Below, one piece after another: positions 46,521 to 55,892 of a stretch of DNA of 64,000 bases (position 1 is the first letter of the stretch; each line of letters begins with the position of its first letter). This stretch comes from Leptolyngbya ohadii IS1 (GTDB lineage Bacteria > Cyanobacteriota > Cyanobacteriia > Elainellales > Elainellaceae). The DNA is taken from NCBI RefSeq assembly GCF_002215035.1, contig NZ_NKFP01000006.1, positions 2,058,530 through 2,122,529 on the forward strand, written 5' to 3'. The notes under the pieces are model-generated. The model made no database searches and was not told the DNA's origin. It saw only the letters and a list, made by a program, of their open reading frames with translations. A program made the translations under genes and the position numbers.

Positions 46521-47123
46521 CTACTTAACTAAATCTACTATCTGCTTTAGCAGCTTAATGGCATCTTTTTTGTCAGGTTCTTCTTGTTTCCATTCCATTC
46601 CTGCAAAGGCTTTAGAATATTTTATTACTAACCTTTGTTTAGAAGTGTATCTTCTCCCCTCCAAATCCCAATAAACAATCTCAATAGGAAACGAAACTCC
46701 ATACTTCCATATGTTATCTTCGGGTTTCATTGATGTAATTCCGAAATAGTTCGACGTATTACCTGGATTAATTAGAAGTGGAATTTCACTTCCGTCACCA
46801 AAGCACTCAAGAATTGCCTGTACATTCGGATTGTTGAGTTCTTGCGTAACTAATTTTTCTATCTCGATCTTTAGCTTAAGACGAATATTGACTGCTGGAC
46901 GGTTGCCGCTGTTAATGATCAGCAAGTTATACATTGTCGCGACGTTTCCAGCCGAGTCAGTTTCAACAAATGCTGACACAATAGGACGATTTGTTTTTCT
47001 CCATAATCGGGTGGTATTAAAAAATGAGAATACCGCTACTGAAGTAGCAATTCCCGTGAAAATTGTCCTTAGAGTCTCGCCGGTGGCAGTTCCCGTGAAA
47101 ATTGTCCTTAGAATTTCATCCAT
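46521..47123 (-). CDS. Unknown membrane-anchored protein with internal repeat, 200 aa
   Basis: The family is not recognised. The N-terminus holds a duplicated 13-residue unit (ILRTIFTGTATGET, then LRTIFTGIAT) leading into a hydrophobic segment (TSVAVFSFFNTTRLW). The rest is a soluble domain with AFVETDSAGNVATMYNLLII, an Asn-rich middle and a charged end. It is AT-rich relative to the neighbours. A single membrane anchor with a cytoplasmic domain is the likely arrangement. It lies in the accessory patch. Confidence 0.65.
   Translation of the reverse strand: MDEILRTIFTGTATGETLRTIFTGIATSVAVFSFFNTTRLWRKTNRPIVSAFVETDSAGNVATMYNLLIINSGNRPAVNIRLKLKIEIEKLVTQELNNPNVQAILECFGDGSEIPLLINPGNTSNYFGITSMKPEDNIWKYGVSFPIEIVYWDLEGRRYTSKQRLVIKYSKAFAGMEWKQEEPDKKDAIKLLKQIVDLVK
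47051..47112. repeat. 23-bp direct repeat inside the 200-aa gene
   Basis: TTCCCGTGAAAATTGTCCTT (first 20 nt of an identical 23-nt word) occurs at 47051-47073 and 47090-47112, with a period of 39 bp (13 codons). It encodes the duplicated LRTIFTG unit. Confidence 0.85.
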
Positions 47124-47440
47124 TGTGTGGTTCCAACTTTAAAAACAGACCACTGCTATAAAATGGTTGTCTAAAAATTGATCAGCCTATGTTTTGCTGC
47201 CTAAAATCCTGATCGAGCAATGTAGGCAGAAATTCGTCCGCCTAAGATCCCGTTTTAGGTGTTTAGGCAGAGAAATTAAGTATAACCACCTTCTTTGAGA
47301 CTTGGCAGCTCTACCTAAAATTATCTCTAAGCAATACAGTTGCATGAGAAAGAATGTATAGAGGCGCAACCCATAAAGCTATTGAATTAGGAAACCACAG
47401 CAAAAAAAGATCGCCCGATCGCAACCTCAATAAGAAGGCT
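47124..47440. other. Spacer in the accessory patch
   Basis: 317 bp without a supported gene. GCCTAAAA- and TTAGGCAG-type words repeat in both orientations between 47180 and 47275, giving weak inverted-repeat structure. No known element was recognised. Confidence 0.4.
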
Positions 47441-47647
47441 CTACTGTCCCCGTCCTGGTTTACAGTCCACAAAACTGAGTGCTTCTGTATCGAGAAAGCT
47501 AGCAATTGCCATCTCAATGACTGCTTCGATCGGATACTCAATTTCATTAGCACGAGCAGTTAACGCATCCTGAATTCGTTTGGGCAATCGTGCCAGAATA
47601 ATTGCGGCATCATCAGCGGTTAGTTGCTCTTGAAGTTTGGCTTGCAT
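47441..47647 (-). CDS. Small helical protein, 68 aa
   Basis: The family is not recognised. The product is helix-rich with an alternating acidic/hydrophobic pattern (QLTADDAAIILARLPKRIQD, then IEYPIEAVIEMAIASFLDTE) and a short basic end (CKPGRGQ). It lies 4 bp downstream of the stop codon of the GIY-YIG gene on the same strand, so the two are cotranscribed. Small partners of this kind are often antitoxins or accessory subunits, but nothing here proves it. Confidence 0.65.
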   Translation of the reverse strand: MQAKLQEQLTADDAAIILARLPKRIQDALTARANEIEYPIEAVIEMAIASFLDTEALSFVDCKPGRGQ

Positions 47648-47651
47648 CGCT

Positions 47652-48029
47652 TTATTCCTCCATCGGAATTTTAACGTTGTAGGGAGGCTCAGTTGCTCTC
47701 AAGATGATGGCTTCTAGCTCTAATAGTAATGCGGGACTTCCACGATACGGGATGATCTGAACCGCAATCCGTACATCTTCACTTTGATACTGGTCGAGCC
47801 ACGCCCACAAAAAGGCTTTATGCCCACCGCTAAAACGTCCTCTTAAACTTTTGGTCTTGCCGATATACAGCAGCCCTTCCGTTCTGTGTCTCACTGCATA
47901 AATACCAGGACGAGCAGGAATGTGGTCAAAGTCACGGGTTAAAGGTTGGCATTGCTCAAAGGGGATGAAGGCGATCGTATCCAGAATTTCCTGAGCCTGA
48001 GCTTGAAGATCGGAATCGTTTGTCGGCAT
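47652..48029 (-). CDS. GIY-YIG nuclease-family protein
   Basis: The 125-residue protein has the GIY-YIG core: ARPGIYAVRHRTEGLLYIGK, then TKSLRGRFSGGH with the conserved Arg. The conserved Glu follows in LLLELEAIILRATEPPYN. Such single-domain proteins are DNA nucleases, often repair- or mobile-element related. The ATG at 48029 is preferred. An upstream ATG at 48095 would place the start inside the clpC terminator hairpin. Confidence 0.85.
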   Translation of the reverse strand: MPTNDSDLQAQAQEILDTIAFIPFEQCQPLTRDFDHIPARPGIYAVRHRTEGLLYIGKTKSLRGRFSGGHKAFLWAWLDQYQSEDVRIAVQIIPYRGSPALLLELEAIILRATEPPYNVKIPMEE

Positions 48030-48044
48030 GAATGGAGTACGGTA

Positions 48045-48084
48045 ACAAAAAACGGTAGCCCGATCGTCTGACCGAACTACCGTT
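48045..48084 (-). terminator. Intrinsic terminator of clpC
   Basis: On the minus strand, AACGGTAG pairs with CTACCGTT around an inner CGGTC...GATCG stem, and six T follow. It is about 50 bp after the clpC stop codon. Confidence 0.85.
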
Positions 48085-48131
48085 ATTTCATTCAACAGTT
48101 GTTTTATTCAACGATTGAGAATAGTCAGCGG

Positions 48132-50606
48132 TTACTCAACGGCTTGAGGCAGCAGTTCGCGCTTCTCGCCCTGACGAACCTGTACCTGTCCGTCTTCACT
48201 GATGTCCACCACTGCGGTATCGCCACCCTTGATTCGACCGGACAGAATTTCTTCTGCCAGCGAGTCTTCCAGGAGACGCATGATTGCCCGACGGAGTGGA
48301 CGTGCACCGTAGCTGGGGTTGTAGCCCTCTTCGATCAGACGCTCCATGAAGCGTTCCGTAACTTCGAGGGTGATGCCCTGCTCGGTGAGGCGACCCGTCA
48401 CTTCCTTCAGCAGAATGTTGGCAATCAGCTTGATCTCGTCCTTCTTGAGCTGACGGAAGACGATGATTTCATCCAGACGGTTCAAGAACTCCGGACGGAA
48501 GTATTGCTTCAGCTCTTCGTTCACCAGCGATCGAATGCGGTTGTAGTTCGCTTCGTCCTGGCTTTCCGAAGTAAAGTCGAAGCCGAGTCCGCCGCCGCCC
48601 TTCTCAATCACCTTAGAACCAATGTTCGAGGTCATGATCAGCAGCGTGTTCTTAAAGTCTACTGTGCGCCCCTTCGCATCGGTCAGGCGACCGTCTTCCA
48701 GGATTTGCAGCAGCATGTTGAACACATCCGGGTGCGCCTTCTCAATCTCGTCAAACAGAACGACGGTGTAGGGACGACGACGCACAGCTTCCGTTAACTG
48801 ACCGCCTTCGTTGTAGCCCACATAGCCGGGAGGCGAACCAATCAGCTTAGAAACGGTGTGCCGCTCCATGTACTCCGACATATCCAGACGGATCATCGCT
48901 TCCTCGGAGCCGAAGAAGTAGGATGCCAGCGTCTTCGCCAGTTCAGTCTTACCGACCCCAGTGGGACCAGAGAAGATAAAGCTTGCGATCGGACGGTTGG
49001 GATTCTTCAGACCCACACGGGCACGACGGATGGCGCGGGAGATTGCCTTCACTGCCTCTTCCTGACCCACCATGCGCGTATGCAGGGTGTCTTCCATGTG
49101 CAGCAGCTTCTCGGATTCGGATTCCGTCAGCTTGTTCACCGGAATGCCAGTCCAGGAGGCAACAATATGTGCAATGTCCTCTTCGTCCACGACCGGAGAA
49201 TCGTCTCCTCCATCGGTTGATTCAGTCTTGCGGTTTTGAGCGATCGAGCGGATTTGCGCCTTGATTTCCATTTCCCGATCGCGCAGTTCACCTGCCCGGT
49301 CAAAGTCCTGGGAACGCACCGCATCGTCTTTCTCTTTGAGAACCTGACGCAGTTCCTTGTCCAGCTCCTTCGCTGCCGGGGGCAACTGGGAGTTGATCAA
49401 ACGGACGCGAGAGCCTGCTTCGTCAATCAAGTCGATCGCCTTATCCGGCAGATAGCGATCGGAGATGTAGCGGTCAGACAGCTTCGCGGCAGCTTCCAGA
49501 GCCTCGTCGGAAATCTTCAGCTTGTGGTGCTGCTCGTAGCGATCGCGCAGACCATGCAGAATTTCGATCGTTTCCGGGACAGAAGGTTCGCCCACCATCA
49601 CGGGCTGGAAGCGGCGTTCCAGGGCAGCGTCCCGCTCAATGTGCTTGCGGTATTCGTCCAGCGTCGTCGCACCGATACACTGGAGTTCGCCCCGTGCCAG
49701 CGCAGGCTTCAGGATGTTGGCAGCGTCGATCGCGCCTTCTGCCGCACCCGCACCGATTAGCGTGTGAACCTCGTCAATGACCAGGATGACGTTCCCCGCC
49801 TGGCGGATTTCATCCATGATCTTCTTGAGGCGTTCCTCAAATTCACCGCGATACTTCGTACCTGCCACCAGCAAACCAATGTCCAGCGTGACCACACGCT
49901 TATCTTCGAGGATATCGGGGACATCGTTGTTGGAGATGCGCTGTGCCAGACCTTCCGCGATCGCCGTTTTACCCACACCGGGTTCTCCAATCAACACCGG
50001 GTTGTTTTTGGTACGACGACCGAGGATCTGAATCACCCGCTCGATTTCTTTCTGGCGACCCACAACAGGATCAAGCTTGCCTTCGGCTGCCATCTGAGTC
50101 AGGTTAGAGCCAAACTCGTCCAGGGTGGGAGTCTTGGTGCGTCCTTGACTTCCTCCGGCAGACACTTCGGCAGTTTCGCCCAGCATCCGGATCACCTGCG
50201 TCCGAACCTTCGAGAGGTCTACGCCAAGGTTTTCCAGCACTCGTGCGGCAACCCCTTCGCCTTCGCGGATGAGTCCGAGCAGCAAATGCTCCGTACCAAT
50301 GTAGTTGTGACCAAGCTGGCGAGCTTCCTCAAGCGATAGCTCTAGAACCCGCTTAGCGCGAGGCGTGAAGGGAATTTCGACTGCGACGAAGCCAGAGCCG
50401 CGACCAATAATTTTCTCGACTTCGATCCGAGCGTCTTTGAGGTTAACCCCCATCGACTTCAGCACTTTGGCGGCGACGCCGGTCCCTTCTCCAATCAGAC
50501 CCAGGAGGATCTGCTCTGTACCCACGAAGTTATGTCCCAGGCGACGGGCTTCTTCCTGGGCAAGCATAATCACCTTAATGGCTTTTTCTGTGAAGCGTTC
50601 AAACAT
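48132..50606 (-). CDS. clpC: ATP-dependent Clp protease ATP-binding subunit ClpC
   Basis: This 824-residue AAA+ unfoldase feeds proteins to ClpP/ClpR. The N domain has two Clp_N repeats ([20 protein letters not shown], then [20 protein letters not shown]). AAA1 has Walker [18 protein letters not shown]-type coiled middle domain ([20 protein letters not shown]) distinguishes ClpC from ClpB and ClpA. AAA2 has Walker [13 protein letters not shown] and the [15 protein letters not shown] loop. The ClpP-binding loop is in the second AAA domain. The start has AAGGAACGCC before the ATG. It is transcribed alone. Confidence 0.98.
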   Translation of the reverse strand: MFERFTEKAIKVIMLAQEEARRLGHNFVGTEQILLGLIGEGTGVAAKVLKSMGVNLKDARIEVEKIIGRGSGFVAVEIPFTPRAKRVLELSLEEARQLGHNYIGTEHLLLGLIREGEGVAARVLENLGVDLSKVRTQVIRMLGETAEVSAGGSQGRTKTPTLDEFGSNLTQMAAEGKLDPVVGRQKEIERVIQILGRRTKNNPVLIGEPGVGKTAIAEGLAQRISNNDVPDILEDKRVVTLDIGLLVAGTKYRGEFEERLKKIMDEIRQAGNVILVIDEVHTLIGAGAAEGAIDAANILKPALARGELQCIGATTLDEYRKHIERDAALERRFQPVMVGEPSVPETIEILHGLRDRYEQHHKLKISDEALEAAAKLSDRYISDRYLPDKAIDLIDEAGSRVRLINSQLPPAAKELDKELRQVLKEKDDAVRSQDFDRAGELRDREMEIKAQIRSIAQNRKTESTDGGDDSPVVDEEDIAHIVASWTGIPVNKLTESESEKLLHMEDTLHTRMVGQEEAVKAISRAIRRARVGLKNPNRPIASFIFSGPTGVGKTELAKTLASYFFGSEEAMIRLDMSEYMERHTVSKLIGSPPGYVGYNEGGQLTEAVRRRPYTVVLFDEIEKAHPDVFNMLLQILEDGRLTDAKGRTVDFKNTLLIMTSNIGSKVIEKGGGGLGFDFTSESQDEANYNRIRSLVNEELKQYFRPEFLNRLDEIIVFRQLKKDEIKLIANILLKEVTGRLTEQGITLEVTERFMERLIEEGYNPSYGARPLRRAIMRLLEDSLAEEILSGRIKGGDTAVVDISEDGQVQVRQGEKRELLPQAVE

Positions 50607-50838
50607 GGCGTTCCTTTATCACCTGGTGCGTGCCGGTACGCTGATTTTAGCATAGGAAATTTCCCACACTGTCATGAATGAACAGCATGTCAGAGGTAGG
50701 GATCTCCGAATCAAAAATCCTTGATCCCCTTGAAAATTGGAATTTTTAGCTGATGAATAGAGAAAACTTTGGTGTTACTCCCAAAGGGGGATTTTTATGA
50801 AAACCGGTTCAAATGTCAAGAGGAGATTCCGGAAAATT

Positions 50839-51648
50839 TTAGGTAAACGCCGTTTGTAGGGCAGGTTCCAGGATTATTTCGTATCCCGCCTGCTTCAGCC
50901 GATCGCGCACTGTCCGCTCGCACTCCTGCACCCACAGCCGAAATTCCGGTTTTTGGAGTCCACTTCGCCACAAAATCAGCGCATCCTCGCCATCCGAGTA
51001 ATACCCTTTGCGCCGCCCCACTTCCCGAAAGCCAAACTTCTCGTATAAACGGATTGCTGCCGCATTGCCCGCCCGAACTTCCAGTGTTGCCCACTCTAAG
51101 CCTCGTTGTTCCGCTGAGACGAGAAGCGCGTAGAGGATGGCTTGCCCTAAACCGAGTTGCCTGTAGTCGGGATCGATCGCCAATACTGTTATATGTGCCT
51201 CTTCTGCGATCGACCAGAGACAGCCTAGACCGATGAGAGAGACGGAGGAGGGTTGCTGGTTGGAAGTTATGGAGCCTGCATCGCCCCCTAAATCCCCCAC
51301 CAGTGGGGGACTTTGAATATCGACTGGATTGTCTGAATCACAGATTTCAGAGGCGCGAAGCTTGGAATTTTTCTGAAGAGAACGGTTCGGAAGTCCCCCA
51401 TTTATGGGGGGTTGGGGGGCGAATGCAGGACGTAACTCTACCCCACCAGAATCTATCCCTTCGTACACTTCACAGTCTGCCGAAGAGAGAATCAAATCCC
51501 GCTTCAACACCAGCAAATCGCTATTCGGACTTTCAATCTCTCTGCGATAGCCGTCCAGCGACCACAGCCCGCCCAGGCAGCGCCGATCGAGTTCTACCAC
51601 TGCGGGAAGCAAATCAGCGGTCAGTGGCTCTAATTTGAGGAAATTCAC
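50839..51648 (-). CDS. rimI: Ribosomal-protein S18 alanine N-acetyltransferase-like GNAT with repeat-derived insert
   Basis: This GNAT acetyltransferase is similar to RimI. The N-terminus is LKLEPLTADLLPAVVELDRR. The acetyl-CoA site is YRQLGLGQAILYALL, and the end of the fold is NAAAIRLYEKFGFREVGRRK with YYSDGEDALILW. The gene is longer than usual by about 80 residues. Between strands 3 and 4 of the fold it carries a polar insert (about residues 70-135) built around two inverted copies of the GC-rich palindrome. The GTG at 51648 is chosen; a GTG at 51696 would add 16 residues. The C-terminal 25 residues (RLWVQECERTVRDRLKQAGY) are a basic helix. Confidence 0.88.
   Translation of the reverse strand: MNFLKLEPLTADLLPAVVELDRRCLGGLWSLDGYRREIESPNSDLLVLKRDLILSSADCEVYEGIDSGGVELRPAFAPQPPINGGLPNRSLQKNSKLRASEICDSDNPVDIQSPPLVGDLGGDAGSITSNQQPSSVSLIGLGCLWSIAEEAHITVLAIDPDYRQLGLGQAILYALLVSAEQRGLEWATLEVRAGNAAAIRLYEKFGFREVGRRKGYYSDGEDALILWRSGLQKPEFRLWVQECERTVRDRLKQAGYEIILEPALQTAFT
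51275..51316 (-). repeat. GC-rich palindromic repeat, copy 2 (inside rimI)
   Basis: The minus strand reads AAGTCCCCCACTGGTGGGGG, then ATTTAGGGGGCG and ATGCAGG. It is translated in frame as QSPPLVGDLGGDAG. Confidence 0.85.
51390..51430 (+). repeat. GC-rich palindromic repeat, copy 3 (inside rimI, inverted to copy 2)
   Basis: The plus strand reads AAGTCCCCCATTTATGGGGG, then GTTGGGGGGC and GAATGCAGGA. The gene reads it on the opposite strand as FAPQPPINGGLPN. Together with copy 2 it flanks about 70 bp. Confidence 0.8.
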
Positions 51649-51885
51649 AAAGGTCTTAAAAATCAGTTTCAGGAAGCACAGCCCCCAATTGTACACTGGG
51701 TATCAGGGGAACGATTTACGTTAGGCAAGGGACGCGATCGGCATCCAGCGATTTTGCAGCCTACATACCCTAATTTTATCCGCCTATTTCTTGATGGGCG
51801 AGTTCAGACACAGCTTTCCGGTTAGGTTCAGCAAGTTTTCAGTTTTAACTTAAGGTTCAGCGAGTTTAAGGATAGACATACAGGA

Positions 51886-53277
51886 ATGGTTTCAACTCCG
51901 ACTGTCGAGGTCGCCCAATCTGGTCGTCAATACATCGCGACCGAGGTTTCTGCCAGCGCCTCACCCAACCAATTTTTGCTGCCGCTCACCGCACAGGTTA
52001 ACGCGCAGGATCATCTTGAGATTGGCGGCTGTGATGTCGTCGATCTGGTGAAACGCTTTGGTTCACCGCTATACGTCCTGGACGAGGAAACCCTTCGCAC
52101 CGCCTGTCGGCAATATCGGCAAGCCTTCCAGAAATACTATCCGGCAGAATCGCTGGTGATCTACGCCTCGAAAGCCTGGAATTGCCTTGCGGTGAATGCG
52201 ATCGTCGCGAGCGAAGGACTGGGGATCGATGTGGTATCCGGCGGCGAACTCTACACGGCACTGCAAGCCGGATTGAAGCCCGAAGTCACCTATTTCCACG
52301 GCAATAACAAGTCGGTGGAAGAACTCCAGTATGCGATCGAGTCGGGATGTACGATCGTTGCCGATAACTGGCACGAACTGAAAACCCTGGTGGCGTTGAA
52401 GCCTGCTACGCCAGTTCGGATCATGCTGCGGATTACACCGGGAATCGAGTGCCATACCCATGAGTACATCCGCACCGGACATATCGACAGTAAGTTTGGC
52501 TTCGACCCGGATCAGCTTGAATCGGTCTTCCAATATGTGAGTCAGCAGCCGGAACTGAACTGCGTCGGCTTACACGCCCATATCGGCTCTCAGATTTTTG
52601 AAATCCAGCCCCACGGCGATCTGGGCAGCGTGATGGTGCAGTGGATGAGCAAGGCGGCACAGTATGGCTTACCCGTGACGGAACTCGATATCGGCGGCGG
52701 CTTAGGCATTCGCTACACTGAGTCCGACGATCCGCCCAGCATTGAGGAATGGGTAAAGGTAGTTTGTGAGGGAGTCGTCAAAGCCTGCGAAGCTCAAGGC
52801 GTGCCCCTCCCCAGACTGATTGCCGAACCCGGACGATCGCTGATTGGCTCTGCCTGTGTCACGGCTTATACGATCGGCGGACAAAAGACGATTCCGGGAA
52901 TTAGAACCTACGTCAGCGTCGATGGCGGGATGTCGGATAACCCGCGTCCCATCACCTACCAGTCGGTTTATCGGGCGGTGGCGGCAAATCGGATGTCTGC
53001 CCCTGCCACGGAAACGGTTACTGTTGCCGGAAAGCACTGCGAATCGGGCGATATTGTGATCAAACAGGCAAGCCTGCCCGAAACAGAATCCGGCGATGTG
53101 CTGGTCGTGATGGCGACGGGAGCTTATAACTACAGCATGTCGTCTAACTATAATCGTCTGCCCCGTCCGGCGGCGGTTTTAGTGAATCAAGGCGAAGCAA
53201 GTATCATTCTGCAACGGGAAACCTATCAGGATTTGATCCGGCAGGATTCCCTACCAGAACGATTAATTCAGGCGTGA
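51886..53277 (+). CDS. lysA: Diaminopimelate decarboxylase
   Basis: This is the last step of lysine synthesis: PLP-dependent decarboxylation of meso-diaminopimelate. The 463-residue protein has the PLP lysine in LVIYASKAWNCLAV. HIGSQIFE and the Gly-rich phosphate loop ELDIGGGLGIRY follow. The active-site cysteine-containing motif is CESGDIV, and the substrate tyrosine is in ATGAYNYSMSSNYN. An N-terminal extension of about 35 residues is typical for cyanobacteria. It heads the lysA-cdaA-uppS group, all on the plus strand. Confidence 0.97.
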   Translation: MVSTPTVEVAQSGRQYIATEVSASASPNQFLLPLTAQVNAQDHLEIGGCDVVDLVKRFGSPLYVLDEETLRTACRQYRQAFQKYYPAESLVIYASKAWNCLAVNAIVASEGLGIDVVSGGELYTALQAGLKPEVTYFHGNNKSVEELQYAIESGCTIVADNWHELKTLVALKPATPVRIMLRITPGIECHTHEYIRTGHIDSKFGFDPDQLESVFQYVSQQPELNCVGLHAHIGSQIFEIQPHGDLGSVMVQWMSKAAQYGLPVTELDIGGGLGIRYTESDDPPSIEEWVKVVCEGVVKACEAQGVPLPRLIAEPGRSLIGSACVTAYTIGGQKTIPGIRTYVSVDGGMSDNPRPITYQSVYRAVAANRMSAPATETVTVAGKHCESGDIVIKQASLPETESGDVLVVMATGAYNYSMSSNYNRLPRPAAVLVNQGEASIILQRETYQDLIRQDSLPERLIQA

Positions 53278-53406
53278 GACATACGTGATACATATGTGAT
53301 ACACAATGCGGGCGATCGCGTGAAAGGCTGATGAAGTTTCCCCGCCGTCGCCCCGTCTTTCCGGTTTAAGAGGTCACTTGGAGAAGGGTAAACCAGAAGC
53401 AAACCG

Positions 53407-54330
53407 ATGGGTTCTTTTTTGAGGCAATGGCTGACACACCTTAGCTGGGCTTGGTCCTTGCTGCTGCCTGTCATCGATGTCGGCTTGGTGCTGGTATTGA
53501 CCTATATGATCCTGGTGATTATCGGTGAACGGCGAACCCTCTGGATGGTGCGCGGCTTAATTATCCTGATGCTCGCTTCTGCTCTTGGAAGTGCGCTCAG
53601 ATTGCGGCTGCTCACCTTTGTTCTGGAGAAGCTGGTCATTGGTTCTGCGGTGGCAATGGCGCTCATTTTGCAGGGGGAGTTTCGGCGATCGCTCGAACAG
53701 CTTGGTCGCGGGGAAATCCTCCAGTTGCTTCGTCCTGCAAAGGAAGCAATTCCTAAACCAGATAGCGTGATTGACGAAATTGTGGATGCGGTCAAAGAGC
53801 TTTCCCAAAACCGAACCGGGGCACTGCTGATTCTGGAAACCAACGGAACGATCGACGAGCGGGATTTTTCTGTTCCCGGTGTCCGGCTGAATGCTGAGGT
53901 GTCAAAAGAGCTGATTCAGACGATTTTCCAAACCACCACGCTGCTGCACGATGGAGCAACCCTAATTCGCGGCTCACGGGTGGTCGCGGCAGGTGTGATT
54001 CTGCCCATCTCCGAGCGAACGGCTTCCCGACAGTTGGGGACACGCCATCGGGCGGCGATGGGAATTACGGAAAGAGTCGAAAATTGCGTTTGCGTCGTTG
54101 TATCTGAAGAAACGGGGTCGATTTCTCTGGCAGAAAGGGGTATTCTCAATCGACCCCTAACCAGCAGTAAACTGAGGGAGTTGCTCAGACAAAAGTTTTC
54201 CCAGACGGTCGATCGCGAAGTGGTCGCGCCGCAGTTGCGAAGTCTTGGTCGTCAACTCGGTACTCGGATAGCCGCGCTGGTTTCACGCCTGTTTCGCTTT
54301 TCATCATCGGCTTCACGGGAGAAAAAATGA
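53407..54330 (+). CDS. cdaA: Diadenylate cyclase CdaA
   Basis: This membrane enzyme makes the second messenger c-di-AMP from two ATP. The 307-residue protein has three N-terminal membrane helices (residues about 18-85). The DisA_N catalytic domain carries [15 protein letters not shown], the DGA motif in [13 protein letters not shown], and the RHR motif in [14 protein letters not shown] basic C-terminal tail closes it. C-di-AMP controls potassium balance, osmolarity and night survival in cyanobacteria. Its last codons overlap the uppS start by 4 bp, so the two are translationally coupled. Confidence 0.94.
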   Translation: MGSFLRQWLTHLSWAWSLLLPVIDVGLVLVLTYMILVIIGERRTLWMVRGLIILMLASALGSALRLRLLTFVLEKLVIGSAVAMALILQGEFRRSLEQLGRGEILQLLRPAKEAIPKPDSVIDEIVDAVKELSQNRTGALLILETNGTIDERDFSVPGVRLNAEVSKELIQTIFQTTTLLHDGATLIRGSRVVAAGVILPISERTASRQLGTRHRAAMGITERVENCVCVVVSEETGSISLAERGILNRPLTSSKLRELLRQKFSQTVDREVVAPQLRSLGRQLGTRIAALVSRLFRFSSSASREKK

Positions 54331-55091
54331 CGGCACAATCAATCACGGCACAACAAACCCTGCTGCAAGCCCTACCGCCTGACCTGGATCGGGGGCGATT
54401 GCCCAAGCACGTCGCAGTCATTATGGACGGCAATGGACGCTGGGCAAAACAGCGAGGTCTCCCCCGGATTATGGGACATCGGCGGGGGGTGGATACGCTC
54501 AAAGATTTGCTGCGCTGCTGTCGAGATTGGGGGATTGAAGCCTTAACCGCCTACGCCTTTTCCACGGAGAACTGGGGTCGTCCGTTGGAGGAGGTTGATT
54601 TTTTAATGACCCTGTTTGAGCGAGTCCTGCGGCAGGAACTCCGGGAAATGATGGCGGAAAACGTCCGTATTCGCTTTGTCGGCAACTTAGCCGCCCTTCC
54701 CAAGTCGCTCCAGGAAGAGATTACCAAAGCCGTTGAAGCAACCCGCAATAATCCAGGAATCCAGTTCACCGTCGCCACGAACTACGGCGGACGACAGGAA
54801 ATTCTTCAGGCTTGCCGATCGATCGCCGCCCAGGTCAAGGAAGGCTTGCTCGATCCTAGCCAAATTGACGAAGCTCTGTTTGAACAGCATCTTTACACCG
54901 CAGGCAATAGCGACCCAGATCTGCTGATTAGAACCAGCGGCGAGATGCGGATCAGTAATTTCTTGCTGTGGCAGGTGGCATACGCCGAACTCTACGTCAC
55001 AAACACCTTGTGGCCCGACTTCAACCGAGCGGAATTTCATCAGGCAATTTCGTCCTACCAGCAGCGCGATCGGCGCTTTGGCAAGGTTTGA
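54327..55091 (+). CDS. uppS: Isoprenyl transferase (undecaprenyl diphosphate synthase type)
   Basis: This cis-prenyltransferase makes the C55 lipid carrier needed for peptidoglycan and other wall polymers. The 254-residue protein has [20 protein letters not shown] at its N-terminus. The helix-forming ECLTAYAFS-like segment ([16 protein letters not shown]) and the conserved end motif [20 protein letters not shown] and YAELYVT follow. It overlaps cdaA by four bases (ATGA). The lysA-cdaA-uppS order links cell-wall precursors with c-di-AMP. Confidence 0.97.
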   Translation: MTAQSITAQQTLLQALPPDLDRGRLPKHVAVIMDGNGRWAKQRGLPRIMGHRRGVDTLKDLLRCCRDWGIEALTAYAFSTENWGRPLEEVDFLMTLFERVLRQELREMMAENVRIRFVGNLAALPKSLQEEITKAVEATRNNPGIQFTVATNYGGRQEILQACRSIAAQVKEGLLDPSQIDEALFEQHLYTAGNSDPDLLIRTSGEMRISNFLLWQVAYAELYVTNTLWPDFNRAEFHQAISSYQQRDRRFGKV

Positions 55092-55132
55092 CAGAAGTTG
55101 AGCAAGGCTTCAAACAATCGCAATACCTATCC

Positions 55133-55861
55133 CTACGCCCCCAGTGCAAGCTCTTCCGAGTCCAAGAGCCAGTAACGCAGGAAATTTCTTAACCATCGCT
55201 CAACGGTGGCTCCGTGGCGATCGAATCCATCAACGTGCTGGTCGTAGGGTTGAGCGCCAGGAAGGACAAGCTGTTCAGCAGCTTTTTCTGTCCACAGGTC
55301 AATCATCGATCGCGTAATTTCCGGGTGGAACTGTACGCCGTAAGCCTGGTCGCCGTAGCGGTAAGCCTGATTTTGAAAGGTTTCGCCAGTCACCAATAAC
55401 TCTGCGCCATGAGGAAGTTCAAAGCCCTCCTTGTGCCAGTGATAGACGTGGGTAAGTCCGGCAAAGGGATTGAGATCGCCCCGGTTGTCCTTCAGGGAGA
55501 CGGGCTGAACGGGCATAAAGCCAATTTCGCGGAGATCTTCTGGATGGGGAGCTACCCTCGCCCCTAGCACTCTGGCTAGCATCTGGGCACCCAGGCAAAT
55601 TCCCAGATAGGGTTTACCAGACTCCAGGGCGATCGAAATCCAGTCGAGTTCCTGGCGAATAAAGAGCAGGGTGTCGTCGTCGTTGGCACTCATGGGACCG
55701 CCGAAAATCACTGCGCCTGCATGTTCGTCCATCGTTTCGGGCAGCGTCGCGCCAATTGCCGGACAGCGAATATCCAGCCCATAGCCCATTTGCCGCAAAA
55801 CCTGCCCCACGAGTCCCGGATCGGACGTTTCCTGATGGACGACGACGAGTATTTTTTCCAC
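55133..55861 (-). CDS. Class I glutamine amidotransferase-like protein
   Basis: The 242-residue stand-alone domain has the nucleophile Cys in LGICLGAQMLAR, the oxyanion segment VIFGGPMSAND, and the His-Glu pair in VQFHPEITRSM. It resembles the GMP synthase/GATase1 family proteins that lack a synthetase partner. Some of these act as gamma-glutamyl hydrolases or toxin-related amidotransferases; none can be chosen here. The start is a GTG (MEKILVVVH). It converges with uppS with about 40 bp between stops. Confidence 0.9.
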   Translation of the reverse strand: MEKILVVVHQETSDPGLVGQVLRQMGYGLDIRCPAIGATLPETMDEHAGAVIFGGPMSANDDDTLLFIRQELDWISIALESGKPYLGICLGAQMLARVLGARVAPHPEDLREIGFMPVQPVSLKDNRGDLNPFAGLTHVYHWHKEGFELPHGAELLVTGETFQNQAYRYGDQAYGVQFHPEITRSMIDLWTEKAAEQLVLPGAQPYDQHVDGFDRHGATVERWLRNFLRYWLLDSEELALGA

Positions 55862-55892
55862 GCTAATTTTGCTGACAGAAATAATTCTTAAT

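Noticed and set aside
47311..47553. 80-codon minus-strand frame overlapping the 68-aa gene
   Set aside because: It is another frame of the same DNA; the 68-residue frame has the better composition and abuts the GIY-YIG gene.
53278..53406. Repeated GTGATACATATGTGATACAC-like words after lysA as an operator
   Set aside because: They match no known operator and lie at the gene end, so no claim is made.
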